This document shows positions 1 to 9,158 of a stretch of 18,352 nucleotides of DNA, piece by piece (position 1 is the first letter of the stretch; the number at the start of each line of letters is the position of its first letter). The stretch spans positions 1 to 18,352 of the forward strand of contig DJPO01000103.1 in assembly GCA_002437405.1 (NCBI GenBank). The letters are read 5' to 3'. The notes under the pieces were generated by a model. That model did no database searches, had not been told where the DNA came from, and saw nothing but the letters and a program-made list of their open reading frames with translations. The position numbers and the translations under genes were made by a program. This stretch comes from Opitutia bacterium UBA6410. GTDB taxonomy: Bacteria > Verrucomicrobiota > Verrucomicrobiia > Opitutales > Intestinicryptomonadaceae.

Positions 1-16
1 CGTAGCAAATCGCCGT

Positions 17-70
17 AAGGGGCTTGCCCCTTCAATGGAGGCGGCACTGCCGCCCTTTTTTTATTATTTT
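17..70 (+). terminator. Tandem hairpins with T-run, terminator of the upstream unit
   Basis: Two hairpins follow each other. The first is AAGGGGC (17-23) with GCCCCTT (26-32). The second is GGCGGC (40-45), loop ACT, GCCGCC (49-54). The second runs straight into a long T-rich tract (56-70), the form of a Rho-independent terminator reading left to right. An open frame enters from the left edge and stops with TAA at 16-18, so this may be the 3' end of a gene lying outside the window. That last point is a guess from only five codons. Confidence 0.75.
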
Positions 71-108
71 TATGTTGATGATAGTGGGGGCGTGTGCAAA
101 CTGAAGCT

Positions 109-1353
109 ATGAAAAAATCTCTTTTTGCTTTGGCCGCTCTGCTGCTTTGCTCCTGCGGCATTATTCGCGAAACCGCCCTTAAAAACGACGATTCTTCCCT
201 CTGGACTTTCGGGCGCGACTTGTCTTTCTTCTCCAAATACGGCATCGAAACGCTCGTTCTTTCAAACGACAATTCTTTCGTCGCCGTCTCTCCCGCGCTT
301 CAGGCTCGCGTAATGACCTCCACCTACGGCGGCGCGGACGGCCCGAGTATCGGGTGGATTAACAGAGTTCAGCTCGCGTTCAAAAACGACCCCGCTAACA
401 GGGCGCAAGTCGGCGGCGAGGACAGATTTTGGGTCGGCCCGCAAGGCGGCGACTTCTCGCTTTTCTTCAAGGGCGGCGCGGCGCGGACTTCCGAAAACTG
501 GCAAATCCCGTCCTTTATGTCCACCGAGCCGTGGACGCTCGTCGCCAAAACGCAGTCGCGCGCGAAGTTTGAGAAGACTGCGGAGTTTGAAAACGACAAG
601 GGCGCGAAATTCAAAATCAAGGCTGAGCGCGAAATCTCCGTGCTCTCGCGCAAACACGTCTCGGACATTTTGGGGATAGAAATTCCCTCGCAGGTTGAAA
701 TCGCGGCATTCCAGTCGTTCAACAAACTCACCAACGTGGGCGACAAAAAGTGGACTCCCGACTCGGGGCTTTTGAACATCAGCGTCCAGTCGTGCTTCAA
801 CGCCAACAGGAAAACCTACGCGTTTATCCCGTACCGCGCTGGCGAACCCGCCAAGCTCGGCGACATCGTTCGCGACAACTTTTTGGAGGCGTCCGCTTCC
901 GCCGACACTTCCGAAAGGCTCACCGTCGACACCGACTTCATAAAATACAAAGTGGACGGGCGCAGACTCGGCGAAATCGGCGTCTCCCCGCAGCGCAGCG
1001 AGGGTATCGCGCTTTCGTACGACGAAACCAACAGGATTCTCACTGTAATACTATATATAAAACCCGCACAGTTGCGCTCCTACCTGCCGTCGTCTTGGCG
1101 CAGGGCGGCGGACAACTTCGGCGGCGAGGCGGTCAGCGTCTTCAACAACGGCGCGCCCGCAGGCTCGAATGCTCCCGCGGCGGCGTACTACGAAATTTCG
1201 ACATACTCTCCCGCGCTTTCGCTCGAGGCGGGCAAGTCGCAGTTCCACTTGCAGCGCACGTTCCACTTCCACGGGTCGGAGTATGACTTGGGGCTGATTT
1301 CCTACAAGCTCGCGGGAATCTCAATCGGGCAGCTGCGCGGCAATTCCAAGTAA
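109..1353 (+). CDS. Secreted lipoprotein, DUF6786-like
   Basis: A 414-aa exported lipoprotein of unknown function. The ATG at 109 is preferred over an in-frame GTG at 94 because it gives a clean signal peptide: two Lys, a hydrophobic stretch, then a lipobox with Cys16 as the lipidated residue. The mature part has the pattern I associate with the DUF6786 family of Verrucomicrobia, Planctomycetes and Bacteroidetes: SPALQARVMTST (61-72), GWIN (82-85) and GGEDRFWVGPQGG (102-114), followed by a beta-rich body. Members of that family resemble sugar-mutarotase/galactose-binding beta-sandwiches, but no catalytic role is established to my knowledge. It stands alone after a terminator, and its stop codon abuts the AT-rich restriction island. 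The start has no clear ribosome binding site; a G-run lies about 20 nt upstream. Confidence 0.72.
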   Translation: MKKSLFALAALLLCSCGIIRETALKNDDSSLWTFGRDLSFFSKYGIETLVLSNDNSFVAVSPALQARVMTSTYGGADGPSIGWINRVQLAFKNDPANRAQVGGEDRFWVGPQGGDFSLFFKGGAARTSENWQIPSFMSTEPWTLVAKTQSRAKFEKTAEFENDKGAKFKIKAEREISVLSRKHVSDILGIEIPSQVEIAAFQSFNKLTNVGDKKWTPDSGLLNISVQSCFNANRKTYAFIPYRAGEPAKLGDIVRDNFLEASASADTSERLTVDTDFIKYKVDGRRLGEIGVSPQRSEGIALSYDETNRILTVILYIKPAQLRSYLPSSWRRAADNFGGEAVSVFNNGAPAGSNAPAAAYYEISTYSPALSLEAGKSQFHLQRTFHFHGSEYDLGLISYKLAGISIGQLRGNSK

Positions 1354-1369
1354 TTTTTTCAAAAAAATT
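1354..1369 (+). repeat. Left copy of 16-nt direct repeat flanking the restriction-modification island
   Basis: TTTTTTCAAAAAAATT begins directly after the stop codon of the DUF6786-like gene. An identical 16-mer lies at 4053-4068, just past the endonuclease gene. The two copies mark the change from GC-rich to AT-rich DNA quite closely. The motif is low-complexity and almost self-complementary, so chance or convergent spacer composition is a real alternative. Confidence 0.4.
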
Positions 1370-1473
1370 AGGTTAAAATCTGTCGAATTGCTTAAAATTA
1401 GCTAGTTATGCGCTTATTACTTTAATGGCGGTAATGATTTGGCGATGGTACGCTTAGTTTTGCTTATCCTTAA

Positions 1474-1599
1474 ACTGTTTCTAAGTGGTGCACAACCACT
1501 TCACAACCTCCGTTGGAAACATTAATTCAAATGGCGAAGCTTTTGAATGTTGATGTTAAAGAACTGATTTGCATACCTCAAAAGACAAATAGAAAATGA
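1474..1599 (+). pseudogene. C-terminal remnant of an XRE-family regulator (controller-like)
   Basis: An open frame after an in-frame TAA (1471-1473) encodes a tail reading SQPPLETLIQMAKLLNVDVKELI and ends with TGA at 1597-1599. This is the typical last two helices of a small XRE/Cro-type helix-turn-helix protein, of the kind that precedes methyltransferase genes. The stop overlaps the methyltransferase start as ATGA (1596-1599), the coupling expected for an operon. The N-terminal DNA-recognition half is missing: no start codon or HTH core lies in this frame. A different frame at 1377-1412 gives a weak look-alike (LS, then LASYA), which may be a scrambled piece of it. I read this as a decayed regulator. 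A functional gene is unlikely, since nothing intact precedes it. Confidence 0.6.
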
Positions 1600-2939
1600 C
1601 AAAAATAAAAAAAGGTTTTTCTTTGTTCGATTTTTGTAAAAAGAGAGTAGACAAACTAAAGATATACGGAGAAGAAATACTTGATGAAGAAGGGAATATT
1701 ATTCCATTTATTGACCAAGCTGCTTTGATAACCCATTACTTGCAACTAAGAAATAGAAATGTAAATATGGATTATGCGCAACAAGCAAAGGGTATATTGG
1801 ATTTGTGGTACGAATTTGTAAGGGGAGAACAGCAAAAGAAGCCAAAAGACTTTAATTTCGTAGGGGCATCTTCTGTTGCTATTCAAGGCTACTTGTTTCC
1901 AGATTTGTTTCAAATTCCATTCCCAGCTCCTGCAAATCCAAAATTCACATTTATTGATTTGTTTGCAGGAATTGGTGGCTTTAGAATGGCTTTTCAGAAC
2001 TTGGGGGGAGAATGTGTTTTTTCTTCAGAGTGGGATGAACAAGCAAAAAAGACATACTATGCAAACTATGGAGAAGTGCCTTTTGGCGACATAACGAAAG
2101 AATGCACAAAGAATAAAATTCCTAAAGGTTTTGATATTCTTTGTGCAGGATTCCCATGCCAAGCTTTCTCTCTTGCTGGAAAACGTTTAGGCTTTGAAGA
2201 AACTAGAGGAACATTATTTTTTGATGTTGCAGAAATACTGCGTAGGTATCAACCTAAAGCTTTCTTCCTTGAAAATGTAAAGGGACTTGTCATTCATGAT
2301 AAAGGTAAAACATTCAAAACAATATTAAATACTTTGGATGAAGTTGGATATGTTGTGCCAAATCCAGAGATAGTAAATGCTATGTTCTTTGGGGTTCCGC
2401 AACATCGTGAAAGAATTTACATTGTAGGTTTCAGAAAAGACCTTGGCATAAAGAAAGAAGATTTTTCTTACCCAATACAGAAAGAGGTTACGAAAAAATG
2501 GCTTGATGTTAGAGAAGAAAATCCTGTTCCTGCCAAGTACTATCTTTCCACAACATACATAGAAACTTTGATACGGCATAAAACTCGCCATGAAGCTAAA
2601 GGACACGGTTTCGGCTATGATATAATTCCCGATGATGGTATTGCACATGCAATTGTCGTAGGAGGAATGGGTAGAGAATGTAATCTTGTCATAGACTTTC
2701 GTCAAAAAGATTTAACACCTACAACAAGAATCAAAGGTGAAGTAAATAAGCAAGGGTGGCGCAAGATGACCCCGAGAGAATGGGCTCGGTTGCAAGGCTA
2801 CCCAGATAATTTTAGAATAGTAGTTGCAGATGCTTCAGCATACAAGCAATTTGGTAATAGTGTAGCTGTGCCCGCTATCCAGGCTACAGCAAGTCAATTG
2901 CTTAAAACATTGAATAAACATGGCTATATCGGGAAATAA
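1596..2939 (+). CDS. DNA (cytosine-5-)-methyltransferase of a type II restriction-modification system (predicted CCGG)
   Basis: A 447-aa C5-cytosine methyltransferase that would protect host DNA from the adjacent endonuclease. All diagnostic motifs are present: motif I (AdoMet binding) IDLFAGIGG at 120-128, motif IV with the catalytic PCQ (Pro187, Cys188, Gln189), motif VI ENV (226-228), motif VIII QHRER (269-273), motif IX REWARLQGYP from 394, and motif X GNSVAVP (420-426). The stretch between VIII and IX is the target-recognition region. About 115 residues precede motif I, more than in a minimal C5 enzyme, and I recognise no domain there. Specificity is inferred only from the HpaII-like partner. 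The gene is clearly more AT-rich than the flanking genes, with different codon use, which points to recent transfer. Its start overlaps the stop of the regulator remnant. No Shine-Dalgarno sequence is visible. Confidence 0.95.
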   Translation: MTKIKKGFSLFDFCKKRVDKLKIYGEEILDEEGNIIPFIDQAALITHYLQLRNRNVNMDYAQQAKGILDLWYEFVRGEQQKKPKDFNFVGASSVAIQGYLFPDLFQIPFPAPANPKFTFIDLFAGIGGFRMAFQNLGGECVFSSEWDEQAKKTYYANYGEVPFGDITKECTKNKIPKGFDILCAGFPCQAFSLAGKRLGFEETRGTLFFDVAEILRRYQPKAFFLENVKGLVIHDKGKTFKTILNTLDEVGYVVPNPEIVNAMFFGVPQHRERIYIVGFRKDLGIKKEDFSYPIQKEVTKKWLDVREENPVPAKYYLSTTYIETLIRHKTRHEAKGHGFGYDIIPDDGIAHAIVVGGMGRECNLVIDFRQKDLTPTTRIKGEVNKQGWRKMTPREWARLQGYPDNFRIVVADASAYKQFGNSVAVPAIQATASQLLKTLNKHGYIGK

Positions 2940-4002
2940 AGGTGAATGGAGTGAAATATACACTTTGTTCAAATTATTAGGAGAAGGAAAGGTTTATGCT
3001 GGCGATGCCGACATGAACAAGTTGGATTTATACTATCCTATTCTCAACATTATTCGTGAAGAAAGCAAGAAATATGAGTACAAGCCTAACACAGACCAAC
3101 ATATAGTAGTTATTGATGAAGATGGTTGTGAATTCGCAAGAATATCCATGAACAAATTTTTGGAAGAATCTTCTAAATTATTTGAAGAGATAAAAACGGC
3201 AAATGACCGTGCTTTTACACTCCCTGCGACAGAATCTTTTATGACAGAGATAGGTTGTTCAAAGTTAAAAGCACCTTCAAACGACAAAGCGGATATTCAT
3301 ATTATTATCCACGATTTGCGTACACATATGACGCCACTTTTGGGATTTAGCATCAAATCTCAATTGGGTAGTGCCTCTACACTTTTGAATGCGGGAACAA
3401 CAACTAATATCACATATAAGATTGTTGGAGCAAAACTTAGTGATGTTGATATTGAGGAAATCAATGCCATTAACGGGCATCTTCCTAGAATGGACGCTAT
3501 TTTTAACAAGGGTTGTAACTTGGAGTATCACGACATCGAACATCCCATCTTCAAGAATAATCTTCTGTTTTTGGATTGTTGCATGCCTCTATTTATAGCT
3601 GATTGCTTATTGATAGATAGTTTACCAAATTCCAAGTCTTCCATCAATGAATGTGTTGAAGAAGTGGCCAAGCATAACCCATTTAATTTTAATGGCAAGA
3701 ATGTGGAGGCGTTTTATGCCCACAAGATGAAAGTTCTTCTCCTTGATGCCGCGCTCGGCATGACACCCGCCAAGGAATGGACAGGTAAGTATGATGCCAA
3801 TGGAGGCTATCTTGTCGTACGCAAGGATGGTGAGATTGTTTGCTATCATTTCTATAATCGTAATGATGTGGAAGACTATCTTTATAACAATACTCGTTTT
3901 GAACGAGCAAGCAGAAGTCGTTATGGCTTTGGTTATGTTTATAAAGGAAATGATGGCTGTGCCTATGTGAAACTAAACTTGCAAATTAGATTCAAAAAAT
4001 AG
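2920..4002 (+). CDS. HpaII-like type II restriction endonuclease
   Basis: A 360-aa protein close in length to R.HpaII (about 358 aa). It carries the N-terminal block GNKGEWSE (5-12) and the core GFSIKSQLGSASTLLNAG (from 142) that I recall from the RE_HpaII family, which cleaves CCGG. A PD-(D/E)xK-like core could involve Asp125 or Asp133 and Lys146, but the assignment of catalytic residues is tentative. The ATG lies inside the methyltransferase gene, giving a 20-nt overlap in a different frame. Because the conserved GNKGEW block begins at residue 5, no later start is possible, so translation is probably coupled to the methyltransferase. The composition matches the AT-rich methyltransferase. 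No frameshift or truncation is seen, so the system looks intact. Confidence 0.88.
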   Translation: MAISGNKGEWSEIYTLFKLLGEGKVYAGDADMNKLDLYYPILNIIREESKKYEYKPNTDQHIVVIDEDGCEFARISMNKFLEESSKLFEEIKTANDRAFTLPATESFMTEIGCSKLKAPSNDKADIHIIIHDLRTHMTPLLGFSIKSQLGSASTLLNAGTTTNITYKIVGAKLSDVDIEEINAINGHLPRMDAIFNKGCNLEYHDIEHPIFKNNLLFLDCCMPLFIADCLLIDSLPNSKSSINECVEEVAKHNPFNFNGKNVEAFYAHKMKVLLLDAALGMTPAKEWTGKYDANGGYLVVRKDGEIVCYHFYNRNDVEDYLYNNTRFERASRSRYGFGYVYKGNDGCAYVKLNLQIRFKK

Positions 4003-4052
4003 CTTTTACGGCCATAAAGAATAAGATATTTTTTTAATTTTTTAGGCGTTGT

Positions 4053-4068
4053 TTTTTTCAAAAAAATT
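4053..4068 (+). repeat. Right copy of 16-nt direct repeat flanking the restriction-modification island
   Basis: TTTTTTCAAAAAAATT, identical to 1354-1369, lies 50 nt after the endonuclease stop and 17 nt before the M42 peptidase start. Removing one copy and everything between would leave a short AT-rich spacer between the two GC-rich genes, a plausible empty site. No transposase or integrase accompanies it. Confidence 0.4.
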
Positions 4069-4085
4069 TCCGATAACATAAAAAT

Positions 4086-5150
4086 ATGGAAAAAGAAATA
4101 GACGAATTTTTGCTCGAACTTTTGCGCTCCCGCTCCCCCACGGGCACGGAACGCGAGGCCGCCGATGTGGTCGAAAAATACGTCGGCGCGGCGGCGAAGG
4201 GCGGCGTGAAGCGCGACGTGCTCGGCAACCGCTATGCGGTCTACGGCGACGGCGAAAAAACCCTTATGCTCGCGGGACATATGGACGAAATCGGTTTCAT
4301 AGTCTCGTACATCGACGACGACGGATTTATATTTTTCGAACAGCTCGGCGGACACGACAACGTGATGCTCTCGGGGCGCAGGGTCGCGATAATGACCAAA
4401 AACGGATACGTCTACGGCGTGACCGGCAAGCGCGCCGTCCATCTGATGGACGCAAAGGAGCGCAAGGAAGTTCCCGAGACCTACCAAGTCTGGATAGACA
4501 TCGGCGCAAGCTCGCGCGCGGAGGCTGAAAAGCTGGTTAGAATCGGCGATCCCGTTGTCTACGACACGGTGGTGCGCAAGCTCTCGAAGACCCGCTACGG
4601 GGCGAGGGCGTTCGACGACCGCGCGGGCTGCTATTGCGTTTTCGAGGCGTTAAGACGCCTTTCGCGCGAGTCCGCAAAGCTCGACTACAAAGTCGTTTCG
4701 GTCGCGACTACGCAGGAGGAAATCGGCACGCGCGGCGCACTCACCGCCGCCTACGCGCTCGACCCGCAGGTCGGGCTCGCGGTCGACGTCGACCACGCGA
4801 CGGATTTCCCGACGTGCGACAAGCGCAAATTCGGCAGCATAAAGCTCGGCGGCGGCGTCGTGATTTCGCGCGGGCCGAACATCAATCCGAAAGTCTTCGA
4901 CAGGCTCGTCGAGTGCGCCGAACGCGAAAATATCCCCTACCAAATCGGCGCGGAAAGCCGCCCGACGGGCACGGACGCGCGCGTAATCCAGATGGCTCGC
5001 GGCGGCGTGGCTACGGGGCTTTTGGGGATTCCGCTTAGATATATGCACACGCCCTCGGAAGTCGCCGACCTCGCCGACATCGAAGGGTGCGTAAAGCTGA
5101 TTGCCTCTTTCGCGGCGTCTTTGAAAAATTCCGACGATTTTACTTTCTAA
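4086..5150 (+). CDS. M42-family metallo-aminopeptidase
   Basis: A 354-aa cytosolic peptidase of the M42 family (FrvX/TET-like; older annotations call it endoglucanase M). These are dinuclear-metal aminopeptidases that trim peptides, usually as large tetrahedral complexes. Expected ligand and catalytic positions are visible: AGHMDEIG with His65 and Asp67, FDDRAG with Asp177/Asp178, TQEEIGTRG with Glu211/Glu212, DVDHATD with Asp234 or Asp236, and YMHTPSE with His321. Length is normal for the family. No signal peptide is present. It is the first gene right of the AT-rich island and returns to GC-rich codon use. hemD begins 1 nt after its stop, so the two are very likely co-transcribed, though no functional link is obvious. 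Confidence 0.92.
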   Translation: MEKEIDEFLLELLRSRSPTGTEREAADVVEKYVGAAAKGGVKRDVLGNRYAVYGDGEKTLMLAGHMDEIGFIVSYIDDDGFIFFEQLGGHDNVMLSGRRVAIMTKNGYVYGVTGKRAVHLMDAKERKEVPETYQVWIDIGASSRAEAEKLVRIGDPVVYDTVVRKLSKTRYGARAFDDRAGCYCVFEALRRLSRESAKLDYKVVSVATTQEEIGTRGALTAAYALDPQVGLAVDVDHATDFPTCDKRKFGSIKLGGGVVISRGPNINPKVFDRLVECAERENIPYQIGAESRPTGTDARVIQMARGGVATGLLGIPLRYMHTPSEVADLADIEGCVKLIASFAASLKNSDDFTF

Positions 5151-5151
5151 T

Positions 5152-5916
5152 ATGGCAAAAAACACTCCCAAACGCGTGCTTTTGACGCGCGAAAACAACG
5201 AATCGCTCGCGGGCTTTTTGCGCGAACACGGTATCGAGCCGGTCGAAATCCCGCTGATAAAAACGGTGCACGAAGCCCAAAATGAGGACGTCGAAGACGT
5301 TATGCGCGACATGGGCTCGTACGACTGGATTACGTTTTCGAGCGCAAACGGCGTGCGCGGATTTTTCAAGGAGTTTTTCAAAAAATTCGACGATATCCGC
5401 ACAATCGGAATCGCGCGGATTGCGTGCGTGGGCGAATCTACCGCGAAGGAGGTTCGCAAGCTGCACCTGCGCCCCGACGTGATTCCCGCGGTCTCGACGG
5501 CTCTTGCGATGGCGGACGCTATGGCGGAGTACGAAACGCTCGACAACCTAAAAGTGCTCTGCGTTCAGGGCAACATTTCGCTGCCCGACTTGCCCAAGAC
5601 GCTCGACCAAAAACACGGCGCGATTGTCGATACGGCGGTAGTCTACAAAACCGAGCTTTTGGAGCTTGAAAAGGACGCCCCCGCAGTTGTCGATTTCCGC
5701 AAAAACGGCGCGGACGCGGTTGTCTTTGCCAGCCCGTCGGCAGTCGAAAGTTTCGTCAAAAACGCGAAAAATCTGCTGCTCGGCGAAAAAGCGGTGCGCC
5801 CGAAAATATTTTCGATAGGCCCGACGACAACAGCCGCGCTGAAGAAGTACGCGATGACGCCCTATATGGAGGGCGGGGAAGTCGCCGACCTGCTCCTAAC
5901 CTACCTGAAAGCATAG
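5152..5916 (+). CDS. hemD: Uroporphyrinogen-III synthase
   Basis: A 254-aa protein matching HemD, which closes and rearranges hydroxymethylbilane to uroporphyrinogen III in heme/corrinoid synthesis in the cytosol. Features are the opening VLLTRENNES with the ENN pattern, a first lobe containing DWITFSSANGVRGF, the return segment with VLCVQG, and a second lobe containing DAVVFASPSAVESFV and IFSIGPTTTAAL, the best-conserved block of this otherwise divergent family. Length is typical. It begins 1 nt after the M42 peptidase stop. No hemA, hemB or hemC lies nearby in this window, so the heme genes appear dispersed. No terminator is evident after it. Confidence 0.9.
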   Translation: MAKNTPKRVLLTRENNESLAGFLREHGIEPVEIPLIKTVHEAQNEDVEDVMRDMGSYDWITFSSANGVRGFFKEFFKKFDDIRTIGIARIACVGESTAKEVRKLHLRPDVIPAVSTALAMADAMAEYETLDNLKVLCVQGNISLPDLPKTLDQKHGAIVDTAVVYKTELLELEKDAPAVVDFRKNGADAVVFASPSAVESFVKNAKNLLLGEKAVRPKIFSIGPTTTAALKKYAMTPYMEGGEVADLLLTYLKA

Positions 5917-6447
5917 TAGGGGCGCGGACGAAAAAGGGGTATTCTTCTGTCAGCTGGTTCGACGGAATGGACGCGGTCGGACAAGGTGTGTTGATGCAAT
6001 GACGCGTTGCGCGGATTAACGGCGCGCGGCGCGGAGGGCTTGATTGAGCGAAGTTGGGCGTGATGTTGTAATACCAAGCAGCGTGTGTCCTAACGAGGTA
6101 CACTTGTATTCGCGCGGGGTGATTGCGGAATACAACGTTGTGTGTTTTCTTTCAACTTCCGCGAGTGCGGCGGGATTAAATGTGGCTTGAACGTAATGGC
6201 ACAATAGAAAACGGCGCGGTTTTTATCGTAGCGCGTACTTTTTACGTGTACCGTACGCGGCGTTCGACGCGGGCTAATTGTTGCGAGAACGAACGGGCGC
6301 GGCGGAGTGCCCAAAATTGCGGCGCAGGCTTGTCTGCGAAAAATTTTTTATTCGCGTGCGCTGGCGCGGCGTTAGTTTTGCTGTGCGCGCGGACATTATC
6401 GGCGCGCCGCGCAGTCGGGATTGGAACGCGGATTCAATAAAAAACGG
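5917..6447. other. About 530 bp without a recognisable gene
   Basis: This GC-rich stretch lies between hemD and the oppositely oriented DUF1080 gene (convergent ends). Open frames here are short, conflict with each other, and lack credible start contexts or recognisable protein patterns on either strand. Small dyads are present: GTGTCCT/AGG-ACAC around 6083-6103 with one bulge, and CGCGTAC (6232-6238) with GTACGCG (6253-6259), 7 bp and a 14-nt loop. Neither is followed by a T-run. I see no tRNA or transposon end. It could be a decayed gene or an unrecognised RNA. Confidence 0.5.
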
Positions 6448-7110
6448 CTATTGAATCTTTCTGATTTTTACGTTTCTGAAATTTATGCCAGCGTTGCCGT
6501 GCTTGCCTTGCAGCCCGATTTTCCCGACGGTCGGGACTTCGGCTTTTTTATTTTCCGCGAGCCAGCTGGGAATCGGCGTGCCGTCGGGATTCGTCTTGTT
6601 GTCCACCCACTTCGACATATCCATATGCGAGGCGTGTTTGCCGTTTATCCACGTGTCTATCGCTTTGCCTTGGCAGCGGATTTTCATTTTTTGCCAAGTG
6701 TTTAGCGGAAGGGAGGTGTCCCACTCGGCGGGCACGAAACCGTAGACCGAACCGCAGGTTGTGCGCGGCTGCGAAAAGTCGGCGTTGTCGGCGATTTGGA
6801 TTTCGATTGAATTGGGAATCCAGTTTTTCGCGTCGGTGCAGTAGACCACGACGCCGCTGTTCGAGCCTTTGAAGATTTTGAATTCAAGCTCCAGTTCGAA
6901 ATTTTCCCAGTCCTTTTTCGAGAAAATTATTTCGTCTTTTGCCGCGCTCATAACTCCGTCGTCGGAAATCGACCAGACGGCGGGATTGAAGTCGGCGTCG
7001 GCGAGTTTTTCGCCGAAGAGCGGCTGCCACTGCCGTTCGGGTTCGCAGGTCGAGCACGCGCAAAGCAGTGAAAGCGCGGCGGTGCAAAGGGATACGCAAA
7101 AAGTTTTCAT
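6448..7110 (-). CDS. Lipoprotein with DUF1080 (3-keto-disaccharide hydrolase-like) domain
   Basis: A 220-aa exported lipoprotein. I start it at the ATG at 7110 rather than an in-frame upstream ATG (7164) because the former gives a compact signal peptide ending in a lipobox (LLCAC, Cys19). The mature part is one DUF1080/PF06439 domain, a concanavalin-like beta-sandwich: WQPLFGEKL near the start, then ELEFKIFKGSNSGVVVY, SIEIQI, a CGSVYG block, NTWQKMKI and a final GKIGLQGKHGNAGINFRNVKI. Family members include 3-keto-disaccharide and 3-keto-glucoside hydrolases and are strongly expanded in Verrucomicrobia and Planctomycetes. The substrate here is unknown. It is divergent from the ABC-F gene across 144 bp. 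Confidence 0.88.
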   Translation of the reverse strand: MKTFCVSLCTAALSLLCACSTCEPERQWQPLFGEKLADADFNPAVWSISDDGVMSAAKDEIIFSKKDWENFELELEFKIFKGSNSGVVVYCTDAKNWIPNSIEIQIADNADFSQPRTTCGSVYGFVPAEWDTSLPLNTWQKMKIRCQGKAIDTWINGKHASHMDMSKWVDNKTNPDGTPIPSWLAENKKAEVPTVGKIGLQGKHGNAGINFRNVKIRKIQ

Positions 7111-7254
7111 ATTTTTTATTTTCGAGAAAGGCGGGGTATTGTCGAGCTTTTTAGCAGGCTTCAAAATTCGGGCGCGGCGCGTTGGGCGAATCGTTTTGAT
7201 TTCGCCGCCTTTTGGGTTGATTCCTTTGCCGCTTGGGATAAAGTCGGTCTTTTT

Positions 7255-9111
<1,857 letters not shown>

Positions 9112-9158
9112 CGCCGCCGCGCCCGAATCCGAGCCGCACGGCGCAAACCGTTTTCATT

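Noticed and set aside
5756..6314. Overlapping minus-strand frames across the hemD end and the following gap.
   Set aside because: They overlap one another and hemD, have no family pattern or start context, and look like chance frames in GC-rich DNA.
7217..7242. TTGATT and GATAAA as a promoter for the ABC-F gene.
   Set aside because: Spacing is only 14 nt and the match is weak, so it was not listed as a feature.
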